Shown: in pieces, positions 1 through 7,372 of the stretch
How the letters are laid out: every line of letters begins with the position of its first letter
How positions within the stretch are numbered: the first letter of the stretch is position 1
DNA from: Arthrobacter sp. NIO-1057
Lineage (GTDB): Bacteria > Actinomycetota > Actinomycetes > Actinomycetales > Micrococcaceae
Length of the DNA stretch: 64,000 nucleotides
Direction: 5' to 3'
Assembly: GCF_900094805.1 (NCBI RefSeq)
Contig: NZ_FMAT01000002.1
Span: 310,001 to 374,000 of the forward strand
Notes under the pieces: model-generated
The model's input: the letters and a program-made list of their open reading frames with translations, nothing else
Databases searched by the model: none
Told to the model about the DNA's origin: nothing
Program-made: the position numbers and the translations under genes

Positions 1-286
1 CCGTGTCCGTATAAGGCACCTTCATCGGGCATTTTATCGGGCGGGGTATACGGGAATTTCTAATATTTGAAACCTCAGAGTTTCAAAAAACGACCGAGTC
101 GCAGGGGCAAGTGCCCCGTATGAGGACCGGCTTATGGGACATGTGAAAATATCAGCCCGGGCAGATCCTTTTGGGACGATCTTTCGATTTCGGAGGCAAG
201 AGTGATCCTATTAAGTAACCAACCAGGTTAGCGGATGTCATATGTTTGTGTTTTGGAAATGCCATAAGGACTGGGAGGATTGGCTC
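1..286. other. Left-edge non-coding region with dyad repeats
   Basis: I see no convincing gene here. Two members of a short repeat family recur at 3-20 and 110-142. The second has the form AGTGCCCCGTATGAGG, a short loop, then CTTATGGGACAT, which makes an imperfect stem-loop. The last 45 bases hold an in-frame extension of the following small gene, which is probably untranslated because a much better ribosome binding site lies just before the ATG at 287. Confidence 0.5.
110..142. repeat. Short dyad repeat, copy 2
   Basis: An imperfect inverted repeat: AGTGCCCCGTATGAGG at 110-125 faces CTTATGGGACAT at 131-142. The segment 124-141 (GGACCGGCTT, two bases, GGGACA) recurs at 641-658 with only the two middle bases changed. 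The CCCGTA-AGG core also recurs at 2179-2211 and 12232-12250, so this is one member of a degenerate dispersed family. Confidence 0.45.
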
Positions 287-529
287 ATGGGAATTATTGC
301 TGAGATCTTCCGAGTCGAGGATTGGCGGCGTACGCCGATTCAGGTTTGGGCTTCGTTTGTGGCTTGGGTCGTTGTTGCAATTTCTACGAATTTGATCCTG
401 ATCCTGGTCGAATGGCCAACCGCCCCGTGGCGATTGCTCATGGCGCTTTTGGCTGGAGTCTTGTCCTCAGGCCTAGTCCGGTGGTTAGTCAGTCGTAAGC
501 AACCGGTCAGCGCAAATCCATTTGAATAG
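287..529 (+). CDS. Small two-helix membrane protein, unknown function
   Basis: This 80-residue protein has two predicted membrane helices, roughly residues 19-42 (WASFVAWVVVAI onward) and 48-70 (WRLLMALLAGVL onward), and a short polar tail. I chose the ATG at 287 because GGGAGG lies eight bases upstream. The reading frame stays open back to 242, but that start has no ribosome binding site. I do not recognise a family. It stands alone upstream of an acetyltransferase gene and is separated from it by a repeat element, so context gives no hint of its role. An integral membrane location is the only safe inference. Confidence 0.6.
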   Translation: MGIIAEIFRVEDWRRTPIQVWASFVAWVVVAISTNLILILVEWPTAPWRLLMALLAGVLSSGLVRWLVSRKQPVSANPFE

Positions 530-610
530 TGTTTACAGAATTGTTGGAAAGATCAGAGGCTTGTTCGCACCGGTGATTCAGTAATCGATTATGAGCGGGG
601 ATGACCCATT

Positions 611-658
611 GAGCGTTCCTCTTACGGGTGCTCCAATAGCGGACCGGCTTGAGGGACA
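611..658. repeat. Short dyad repeat, copy 3
   Basis: It contains the 14-base word GTTCCTCTTACGGG at 615-628, which is identical to 2194-2207. It also holds the GGACCGGCTT-NN-GGGACA segment at 641-658, which matches 124-141. The copy lies between the small membrane protein gene and the GNAT gene. Confidence 0.45.
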
Positions 659-707
659 ACAAGAATGTTCTACGTTGGGATGACATGGCGCAAGGTAATC
701 TCGAATC

Positions 708-1220
708 ATGACTCCAAAAGACACCGCGCGACTTCGCTTCCGACAAATGACTGATTCGGACTTGGAAAACATGCTCCGTTTGCTCGGCGATCCAAAAGTC
801 ATGCAGTTTTATGGGAACCCTTTTTCTCGCAACGAGACTCAACAATGGATCGACGACAGCATAACCCGTTACAAGAAAGATGGCTACGGGCTTTGGATCA
901 TTGAAACGCCTTCTGGGGAGTTCATCGGGGACTGCGGCCTAACATGGCAGTTTGTGAACGGGCGGCAACAACTTGAAGTCGGATATCACGTCTTACACGG
1001 ACAGCAGGGACGCGGTTATGCGACCGAAGCGGCCACAGCCTGCCGCGACTACGCAGCTCAAAAAGGGCATCGCTCATTGATTGCGGTCATTTACCCTGGC
1101 AACACCGCTTCCGAGAATGTTGCTAAGAAGATCGGTCTAACCGCGATCACTTCGTCAACCGACAGCAAAGGAAATCCATTCTCTATCTTCCAGGGATCAC
1201 TTTCTCAGACATGCCCGTAG
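708..1220 (+). CDS. GNAT family N-acetyltransferase (RimJ/RimL type)
   Basis: The 170-residue product has the layout of the RimJ/RimL branch of GNAT acetyltransferases. The N-terminus (TARLRFRQMTDSDLENMLRL) is the usual strand-helix opening. The middle, IGDCGLTWQ then LEVGYHVL, carries strands 2-4. GQQGRGYATEAA at about residues 105-116 is the acetyl-CoA pyrophosphate-binding motif A. N-A-S-E-N-VAKKIGL near the end matches the C-terminal helix. It probably transfers an acetyl group to an amine on a small molecule or protein N-terminus in the cytosol. The substrate cannot be read from the sequence. The ribosome binding site is weak, with an AAGG about twelve bases upstream. It appears monocistronic. 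Confidence 0.85.
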   Translation: MTPKDTARLRFRQMTDSDLENMLRLLGDPKVMQFYGNPFSRNETQQWIDDSITRYKKDGYGLWIIETPSGEFIGDCGLTWQFVNGRQQLEVGYHVLHGQQGRGYATEAATACRDYAAQKGHRSLIAVIYPGNTASENVAKKIGLTAITSSTDSKGNPFSIFQGSLSQTCP

Positions 1221-1536
1221 GTATTTGCGTGCTTTCGAACCGTTGCGCGTTCCGCGCACGAACATGCGTTAGAGGTATCGAAGAGCGCCAGATACCGGTG
1301 TGAGAGTGCATGATTCCAGTGGAGCGTTCGGGTCGCTGTGTTCGATTTCGTACTCGCACTCTCCGCAACAGTAACCGTCATTTTCAGGCGTACGCTCTTG
1401 CCATATACGACTTCATCGCACACACCTGCTTTCTAGAGCACGATATTTGCTGCACGTCGTCTTCGCACCCAGGACTGTACCTCCAGGTCATGGCTACAAA
1501 AACTGGCTTCGTTGGTATTCAAGCACTGGCCAGTAC
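1221..1536. other. Gap between convergent genes, no gene seen
   Basis: This is about 316 bases between the end of the acetyltransferase gene and the end of the P-loop kinase-like gene. Open frames here are short, overlap one another and lack ribosome binding sites. I see no strong hairpin or repeat. It may simply be the remains of an eroded gene. Confidence 0.4.
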
Positions 1537-2118
1537 TTAAGAGTCAGTGCGTTGAAGCATCGTTACGATTCTCTTGGCAGTTGTCTCGGGTGATTCGCTA
1601 CCTGTAATCAGGGTTGCAGTGGCCAGGCCCCGTGTTCCTTGGTCATCGAGCCATTCAGCAAGAAAATCATGTCCTGAGCTGATCCAATACGTTCCTTTTG
1701 AAACCAACGACCTGTTGCGCAGAGTGCTCAGTGCTTCGGACCTGTCTGCCGAAGGCAAGACGAGCAAGACGCAGGGCGCATCCTTCAAAGCGGTCCTCAC
1801 GCGTTGGAGATGATGCTCATTTTTATACGAGGTGTGGCCCGCGCCTAAAGCGATAACCGCATCAGGGTGGTCATCCAGTACGCGACATACAGCGTGCGCG
1901 CGAGCAGCTTCCCATTCTCGTTCGGCGGCAACGCGCCCGACTATTGAACTTCTATGAGAGAGTTTTTCGAGGTTCCAGCCGGATTCCTCGTAGTAGGGTT
2001 CGGCTATTTCATCTATATCGACAAACGGAACGGACAAGCTGGCCGCAACTATTTGGCCTAGGGTAGTTTTTCCTGTGGCGGCCGGACCAATCAGAATTAA
2101 TGGCGTATCGAGGCTCAT
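1537..2118 (-). CDS. Shikimate-kinase-like P-loop protein
   Basis: The 193-residue protein opens with a Walker A motif, GPAATGKTT, at residues 12-20, followed by VPFVDIDEIAE. This is the arrangement found in shikimate and gluconate kinases, where the Asp pair contacts substrate. The usual Gly-Gly-Gly loop of shikimate kinase is replaced by ALGAGHTSY near residue 92. LRNRSLVSKGTYW may form the lid. It is therefore a small NMP-kinase-fold phosphotransferase, but probably not the pathway AroK, which normally sits beside aroB. The start ATG at 2118 has only a weak purine stretch upstream. It lies downstream of a perfect hairpin, so it is probably transcribed separately from prs. Confidence 0.6.
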   Translation of the reverse strand: MSLDTPLILIGPAATGKTTLGQIVAASLSVPFVDIDEIAEPYYEESGWNLEKLSHRSSIVGRVAAEREWEAARAHAVCRVLDDHPDAVIALGAGHTSYKNEHHLQRVRTALKDAPCVLLVLPSADRSEALSTLRNRSLVSKGTYWISSGHDFLAEWLDDQGTRGLATATLITGSESPETTAKRIVTMLQRTDS

Positions 2119-2178
2119 GAGGCAATTCTGCCATTGGGAGGACTGATGTAAATCCTCGATTTGAACAAGAGAGGCATT

Positions 2179-2211
2179 AGTGTCCCGCAGAGGGTTCCTC
2201 TTACGGGCACT
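2179..2211. repeat. Short dyad repeat, copy 4
   Basis: AGTGTCCCGCAGAGG at 2179-2193 faces CCTCTTACGGGCACT at 2197-2211, which makes an imperfect stem-loop. The 14-base word 2194-2207 is identical to 615-628. It lies between the P-loop gene promoter region and the hairpin downstream of prs. Confidence 0.5.
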
Positions 2212-2228
2212 GTCAGTGACGGCTTAAC

Positions 2229-2266
2229 CGCCTCTGGCCGGTACCCAAAGGTACCGGCCAGAGGCG
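2229..2266 (-). terminator. Perfect hairpin downstream of prs
   Basis: The arms 2229-2245 and 2250-2266 are perfectly complementary over 17 base pairs with the loop CAAA. It sits 17 bases beyond the prs stop codon. There is no clear T-run on either strand, so it could terminate transcription or protect the prs mRNA 3' end. Confidence 0.65.
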
Positions 2267-2283
2267 TTGCGAAACGAGGGCTG

Positions 2284-3264
2284 CTAGGCGCGGCCGTCAA
2301 ACAGGTTCGTGACCGAACCGTCGTGGAAGACTTCCGAGATCGCCCGAGCGATCGTTGGAGCAATCGAAAGAACGGTCAGGTTCTCAAAACGCTTCTCTTC
2401 TGGGATTGGCAGGGTGTTGGTAACAACAACCTCGCGAGCACCACATTCTGCCAAACGCTGAGCGGCTGGATCCGAGAAGACCGCGTGGGTCGCGGCAATG
2501 ATGACATCCTTAGCGCCAGCTTCCTTCAGCACGCGCACTGCGCCTGCGATGGTTCCGCCGGTGTCGATCATGTCGTCAATCAGGATCGCGGTGCGGCCTT
2601 CAACCTGGCCAACCACGGTCTTGGACTCGGCCTGGTTCGGCACGGTCAAGTCGCGGGACTTGTGTACGAAGGCCAATGGCGCGCCACCCAAGCGATCTGC
2701 CCACTGCTCAGCCACGCGAACGCGACCGGTATCAGGGGAAACCACGGTGACTTCGTTGACGTCTACCTTCGACTTGATGTAGTCAGCCAGCAGCGGGAAG
2801 CCGAAGAGGTGGTCAACTGGGCCGTCGAAGAAGCCCTGGATCTGCGCGGTGTGCAGATCACAGGAGATCACACGGTCAGCACCTGCGGTCTTGAACAGGT
2901 CGGCGACCAGACGTGCCGAGATTGGCTCGCGGCCACGGCCCTTCTTGTCTTGACGTGCGTATGGGTAGAACGGTGCCACCACGGTGATGCGACGGGCCGA
3001 AGCACGCTTCATCGAGTCGATCATGATCAGCTGTTCCATCAGCCAGTTGTTCAGCGGCGCTGGGTAGGACTGCAGCAGGAAGACATCCTTGCCGCGTACC
3101 GACTCATCCGAGCGAACGTAGATCTCGCCGTTGGCGAAGTCATAGGCGTTCAGCGGCAGCAGGTCGGTGCCCAGTTCCTTGGCGACCTCGGCTGCTAGTT
3201 CCGGGTGGGCGCGACCGCTGGCCAGCACCAGCTCTTTGTCGACGTTATGGCGGATTTCACTCAT
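2284..3264 (-). CDS. prs: Ribose-phosphate diphosphokinase
   Basis: PRPP synthetase makes 5-phosphoribosyl 1-diphosphate from ribose 5-phosphate and ATP, feeding purine, pyrimidine, histidine, tryptophan and NAD synthesis. The 326-residue length is normal. Seen directly are the N-terminal LVLASGRAHPELAAEVA, the ATP-loop region YPYARQDKKGRGREPISARL at about residues 102-121, and the PRPP-binding loop ILIDDMIDTGGTI at about 229-241. The ATG at 3264 fits the expected N-terminus. The gene follows glmU by 72 bases on the same strand. This glmU-prs order is widespread in bacteria and points to an operon that supplies UDP-GlcNAc and PRPP. Confidence 0.97.
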   Translation of the reverse strand: MSEIRHNVDKELVLASGRAHPELAAEVAKELGTDLLPLNAYDFANGEIYVRSDESVRGKDVFLLQSYPAPLNNWLMEQLIMIDSMKRASARRITVVAPFYPYARQDKKGRGREPISARLVADLFKTAGADRVISCDLHTAQIQGFFDGPVDHLFGFPLLADYIKSKVDVNEVTVVSPDTGRVRVAEQWADRLGGAPLAFVHKSRDLTVPNQAESKTVVGQVEGRTAILIDDMIDTGGTIAGAVRVLKEAGAKDVIIAATHAVFSDPAAQRLAECGAREVVVTNTLPIPEEKRFENLTVLSIAPTIARAISEVFHDGSVTNLFDGRA

Positions 3265-3336
3265 GGGGTATGCTTTCTCGCTCGCTTCGCTATCACGTAT
3301 GAGGTTGTTGTCGAGGAAATTAAGTCCGGCGCCGGA

Positions 3337-4788
3337 TTACTCGGTGCCCGAGGAATTCAGGGAGGACTTGAATGCGGCGTCAGCCGAAGGGGTACCTGGG
3401 CGCTTTTCAAGCGTCCAACCCTCAGTATTACGCTGCGGAGCCACAGACAGTGCCAGAGCACCGGCCGGGACGTTCTTGCGGACGACGGCGCCTGCACCAG
3501 TGTATGCGCCATCCCCGATTTCAACTGGGGCGATAAACACAGTGTTGGAGCTGGTGCGCACGTGCGAACCGATCTTGGTCCGGTGCTTCTTTTCACCATC
3601 GTAGTTCGCGGTAATATTGCCGCACCCGATGTTGGTGAATTCACCGATTTCAGCATCCCCGGCGTAGCCGAGGTGAGAGAGCTTGGAGCCACGACCAATC
3701 GTGACATTTTTGGTTTCGTAAAAGGCACCGATCTTGCCGTCGGTACCCAGTTCGGTACCTGGACGCAGGTAAGCGAATGGACCCACCGAGGCACCCTCAG
3801 AAATCCGGGAGTCGGTGGCGTCGGTGCGCTTGACGGTGGCACGCTGACCGACGACAACATTGGTCAAGGTGGTGTCTGGGCCAACAACAGCGTTGTCACC
3901 AATGATGGTGGTGCCGTGCAGCTGGGTTCCTGGCTTGAGCGTAGCGTCACGGCCAATGATGACTTCGGCGTCAATCCAGGTGGTGGCTGGATCAACGATG
4001 GTCACACCCTCGCGCATCCAGAATTCGGTCTTGCGCTGGTTGTAGATGCGGGCCAAGTTAGAAACCTGAACGCGATCATTCGCGCCCTCAATCTGCCAGC
4101 GGTCAGCGATCTGTGAAGAAGCAACTCGTCCATCACGTGCACGGGCGATAGCCAGCACGTCGGTCAGGTACATTTCGCCCTGCGCGTTCTCCGTGGTGAC
4201 TTCGGTCAGCGCTGAACGCAGCATCTTGGCGTCAAAAGCGTAGATCCCGGAGTTGATTTCCTTGATCAGCAGTTCTTCTGCCGAAGCGTCCTTCTGCTCG
4301 CGAATGCCAGCGACATCGCCGTTCTCATCGCGCAGAATTCGGCCGTAGCCATTAGGGTCATCCAGCGAGGTGGTCAAGACGGTGACCGAGTTGCCGTTGG
4401 CCTCGTGGGTGGTGACCAAGTCCTGCAGGACTTCGCTGGTGAGCAATGGCACATCGCCATAGGTCACCACGACGGTACCCTCAAGGCTTGGATCCAGTGC
4501 ATCCAGTCCCTGCTGGACCGCGCGGCCGGTGCCTGGGATCTCATCCTGATCCGCAATGGTGATGGACGGGAACTGGTTGAGGATGTGCTCGGCAACCAGG
4601 TCGCGCTGGTGGCGAACCACGGCCACAAGATTCTTTGGCTGCAGGGCTGAAGCAGCATGAAGTGCGTGAGCAATCATGGAGCGACCTGCGATTTCATGCA
4701 TGATCTTCGGTTTAGCCGACTTCATCCGGGTACCAGCCCCGGCGGCGAGGACGATGACAGCTACTGGTGCATTGACCTGATCGCTCAA
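3337..4788 (-). CDS. glmU: Bifunctional UDP-GlcNAc pyrophosphorylase / GlcN-1-P acetyltransferase
   Basis: GlmU acetylates glucosamine 1-phosphate and then uridylates it to UDP-GlcNAc, the precursor of peptidoglycan and, in actinobacteria, of mycothiol. The N-terminal nucleotidyltransferase domain shows the signature LAAGAGTRMKSAKPK. The C-terminal half is a left-handed hexapeptide repeat helix (for example IGRGSKLSHLGYAGDAEIGEFTNIGCG). I place the start at the TTG at 4788 because AGGAGA lies about six to eleven bases upstream, which gives 483 residues. The frame is open further upstream to 4863 without such a site. It is the first gene of the glmU-prs pair and lies next to tRNA-Gln. Confidence 0.96.
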   Translation of the reverse strand: MSDQVNAPVAVIVLAAGAGTRMKSAKPKIMHEIAGRSMIAHALHAASALQPKNLVAVVRHQRDLVAEHILNQFPSITIADQDEIPGTGRAVQQGLDALDPSLEGTVVVTYGDVPLLTSEVLQDLVTTHEANGNSVTVLTTSLDDPNGYGRILRDENGDVAGIREQKDASAEELLIKEINSGIYAFDAKMLRSALTEVTTENAQGEMYLTDVLAIARARDGRVASSQIADRWQIEGANDRVQVSNLARIYNQRKTEFWMREGVTIVDPATTWIDAEVIIGRDATLKPGTQLHGTTIIGDNAVVGPDTTLTNVVVGQRATVKRTDATDSRISEGASVGPFAYLRPGTELGTDGKIGAFYETKNVTIGRGSKLSHLGYAGDAEIGEFTNIGCGNITANYDGEKKHRTKIGSHVRTSSNTVFIAPVEIGDGAYTGAGAVVRKNVPAGALALSVAPQRNTEGWTLEKRPGTPSADAAFKSSLNSSGTE

Positions 4789-4891
4789 GTGCGTTCTCCT
4801 GCAGATTAGATTCAAGGTTTTGGGCAGAGAAGAAAAACCCTTAGATAAGTCTAACGTGCACAACGCACAAGGCTGAACTGCTTAAAGAGTA

Positions 4892-4915
4892 AAAGCGCCA
4901 CTTGCGTGGCGCTTT
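4892..4915 (-). terminator. Terminator of tRNA-Gln
   Basis: A perfect ten base-pair stem (4892-4901 with 4906-4915, loop TTGC) lies just past the 3' end of tRNA-Gln. On the minus strand a short T-run follows, so it works as an intrinsic terminator between the tRNA and glmU. Confidence 0.8.
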
Positions 4916-4924
4916 ATCGATGGT

Positions 4925-4995
4925 TCCGCCCCTAGGATTCGAACCTAGAATGCACAGCTCCAAAGGCTGGCGTGTTGCCATTACACCAGGGCGGA
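4925..4995 (-). tRNA. tRNA-Gln (anticodon UUG)
   Basis: Read on the minus strand, the 71-base cloverleaf has the acceptor stem TCCGCCC/GGGCGGA, a GTGT/ACAC D stem, and an anticodon loop CTTTGGA whose bases 34-36 are TTG. The T arm CTAGG-TTCGAAT-CCTAG is standard. The CCA end is not encoded. The outermost pair of the anticodon stem is mismatched (C-T), which is common in tRNA-Gln. Confidence 0.95.
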
Positions 4996-5150
4996 AAATG
5001 GCTTATGCAGGTCATCCCCCACAAGCACGCTAATTATTCTGCCATGTTCGGCCCCCTTGAGTGAAATCGAAAACACCTCAACTTATAAAGTGCTATTCCT
5101 TGACCCCACGACGACCCATGATCCACCTCGATTTGCACCCGGAACGTAAA

Positions 5151-6953
5151 ATGGAAATCGTGGCTCATTTACTCGGGGGCGAAGCCCTACATCTGGAATA
5201 TCCCACCCATACCGTCTTCGACTCGGTGACCATCGGCATCTCCGATGGAGACCGTATCGGTCTGGTGGGACGCAATGGCGAAGGAAAATCCTCGCTCCTC
5301 GGCATGCTCTCGGGCAAGATCGAGCCTAATTCTGGACGCGTCACCCTGCGTAATGGCCTACGCGTAGGCGTACTAGACCAGTCCGATACCTTGGACCCAG
5401 AAGCCACCGTGCAGTACAGCGTGGTGGGCGAGATGGAAGACCATGAATGGGCGGGCGAAGCGAGAATTCGCGACATTATTTCTGGCCTGGTTGCTGACCT
5501 CGATTGGGAAGCCACCGTTGGCACCCTCTCTGGCGGACAGCGCCGCCGTGTAGCACTGGCAGCCCTTTTGGTTCAGGATTGGGACGTCATCATCCTTGAC
5601 GAGCCCACCAACCATTTAGATGTTGAGGGTATCTCTTGGCTGGCAGAACACATTAATAAGCGTTGGTCCAAAAACACTGGCGGTCTAATGGTTGTCACTC
5701 ACGACCGTTGGTTCCTTGATGCTGTCTGCACCACCACCTGGGAAGTACACGACCGGATCGTTGAGCCATTTGAAGGTGGCTACGCCGCCTATGTTCTGCA
5801 GCGTGTGGAGCGTGACCGCATCGCCGCCGTGACTGAAAACAAACGTCAGAACATGATGAAGAAGGAACTGGCCTGGTTGCGCCGTGGCGCTCCGGCACGT
5901 ACCTCCAAGCCTAAATTCCGTATCGAAGCTGCCAATCAGCTCATCGCCGATGTACCACCAGCCCGAAATCCGCTGGAACTGCAGAAGATGGCTACGAGCC
6001 GATTGGGTAAGGATGTCATTGACCTGCTGGATACCGAGGTCTCATTTGGCTCCAAACAGGTACTCAAGCCTTTCACCTGGCGCATCGGTCCTGGTGAGCG
6101 CACCGGTCTGCTCGGCGCCAATGGTGCCGGCAAATCCACCCTGCTCGGCCTGATCGCCGGCACGGTCGAACCCACCGGGGGCAAGATCAAGCGTGGCCAG
6201 ACCGTAAAGCTGGCGGTGCTTGACCAGCAGTTCCGTGAGCTGGAAACGATTGGTCAGGACAAGGTTCGTGAAGTCCTGGCCCGTTATCGCACCACCTTCA
6301 ACGTTGATGGCAAGGATCTGACCCCTGCCCAACTGTTGGAACGATTAGGCTTCTCATCGGCACACCTGTCCACCAAGGTCAGTGAGCTTTCCGGCGGTCA
6401 ACGCCGGCGTCTACAGCTACTGATGATCTTGATGGATGAACCGAATGTCATGATCCTTGACGAGCCGACCAACGATGTTGATACCGACATGTTGGCAGCT
6501 CTCGAAGACCTCCTGGATTCATGGCCGGGAACCTTGATTGTGGTCTCGCACGACCGGTACTTGCTCGAACGCGTCACCGACCAGCAGTACGCGATCCTTG
6601 GCGGGCACTTCCGCCACGTTCCGGGTGGCGTGGATGAGTACCTCAAGCTGCGTGCCGCTCAGGGTTCCACCGGTGGCTCGAACCCCTCGCAGTCGCAGGC
6701 CACCTCATCTTCGGCCAAACCAGCTGGTCCGTCGGGGGCCGAACTGCGTGCAGCCCAAAAGGAACTGAACGCCAATGAGCGTAAAGTGTCGCAGCTGAAC
6801 GAAAAGATCGCTAAGGTCCACGCCAAAATGGCCGATCACGACCAAAGTGATTATGAGGGTTTGGGCAAGTTCACCGCGGAAATCGATGAATATCAGGCTC
6901 AGATCGATGAGTTGGAAGAACGTTGGCTAGAGCTCACGGAATTACTTGAGTAA
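5151..6953 (+). CDS. ABC-F family ATPase (Uup-like)
   Basis: This soluble protein of about 600 residues has two ABC ATPase domains and no membrane segment, so it belongs to the ABC-F group that acts on the ribosome. Domain 1 has GRNGEGKSS (Walker A), LSGGQRRR (signature) and IILDEPTNHLD. Domain 2 has GANGAGKST, LSGGQRRR and MILDEPTNDVD. The last 80 or so residues (ELRAAQKELNANERKVSQL onward) are a charged coiled coil, as in Uup. The start is uncertain. ATG 5151 and GTG 5160 both fit family alignments, while the open frame back to 5061 looks non-coding. It is monocistronic and ends at a hairpin. Resistance-type ABC-F function cannot be excluded. Confidence 0.9.
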   Translation: MEIVAHLLGGEALHLEYPTHTVFDSVTIGISDGDRIGLVGRNGEGKSSLLGMLSGKIEPNSGRVTLRNGLRVGVLDQSDTLDPEATVQYSVVGEMEDHEWAGEARIRDIISGLVADLDWEATVGTLSGGQRRRVALAALLVQDWDVIILDEPTNHLDVEGISWLAEHINKRWSKNTGGLMVVTHDRWFLDAVCTTTWEVHDRIVEPFEGGYAAYVLQRVERDRIAAVTENKRQNMMKKELAWLRRGAPARTSKPKFRIEAANQLIADVPPARNPLELQKMATSRLGKDVIDLLDTEVSFGSKQVLKPFTWRIGPGERTGLLGANGAGKSTLLGLIAGTVEPTGGKIKRGQTVKLAVLDQQFRELETIGQDKVREVLARYRTTFNVDGKDLTPAQLLERLGFSSAHLSTKVSELSGGQRRRLQLLMILMDEPNVMILDEPTNDVDTDMLAALEDLLDSWPGTLIVVSHDRYLLERVTDQQYAILGGHFRHVPGGVDEYLKLRAAQGSTGGSNPSQSQATSSSAKPAGPSGAELRAAQKELNANERKVSQLNEKIAKVHAKMADHDQSDYEGLGKFTAEIDEYQAQIDELEERWLELTELLE

Positions 6954-6980
6954 CCCACGCTCGAAGTGCACGACTTCATA

Positions 6981-7013
6981 GTAGGCCCGGAACCAACATG
7001 GTTCCAGGCCTAC
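6981..7013. terminator. Hairpin after the ABC-F gene
   Basis: The arms GTAGGCCCGGAACC (6981-6994) and GGTTCCAGGCCTAC (7000-7013) pair over fourteen positions with one C-A mismatch and the loop AACAT. It is 27 bases downstream of the stop codon. Confidence 0.55.
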
Positions 7014-7068
7014 GTCGCATTTAGCCGGCAGTGTCATAAATAACCTCGCCACATGGCACACTCAATTC

Positions 7069-7347
7069 ATGGGAATTGTGAGCCTGAGCGGACATCTTAT
7101 CTGCGCCAATCAATCCGAAGCAGATGCCGTCGTTGAGTTGTTGCCAGAGCATATTCGGCTCACTCGACAGGAGCCTGGTTGCCTGTCATTTCAGGTGACA
7201 CCTGCACAGGATCCTTGGACCTGGATCGTTGCTGAGAGGTTCACTGATGCACAAGCTTTCGAAGCCCATCAACAGCGCGTCAGCTCAAGCCACTGGGGAC
7301 AAGGCACCGCCGGTATCAAGCGCGAATACCGCATCGAAGGCCTCTAG
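7069..7347 (+). CDS. Putative ABM-fold (antibiotic biosynthesis monooxygenase type) protein
   Basis: The 92-residue protein fits the dimeric alpha-beta barrel family represented by YgiN and ActVA-Orf6. The pattern is a strand (SLSGHLICAN), a helix ending in LLPEHIRLTRQEPGCLSFQV, then WIVAERFTDAQAFEAHQQ. The Glu-Pro-Gly-Cys segment followed by an aromatic ER-F-D motif is typical of the family. Members oxidise quinones or other aromatic small molecules without a cofactor, or have no known activity. The tail SSHWGQGTAGIKREYRI fits the second half of the barrel. It converges with the flavoprotein gene 25 bases away and has no obvious operon partner. Confidence 0.7.
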   Translation: MGIVSLSGHLICANQSEADAVVELLPEHIRLTRQEPGCLSFQVTPAQDPWTWIVAERFTDAQAFEAHQQRVSSSHWGQGTAGIKREYRIEGL

Positions 7348-7372
7348 CGCGTTGTCACGCTAACCATCTGAA

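Noticed and set aside
1310-1540. A 76-codon frame in the gap after the first acetyltransferase gene
   Set aside because: It lacks a ribosome binding site and protein-like composition.
2161-3198. A 345-codon open frame on the plus strand opposite prs
   Set aside because: It is antisense to a well-supported prs gene with strong family motifs, and the translated product shows no recognisable domain.
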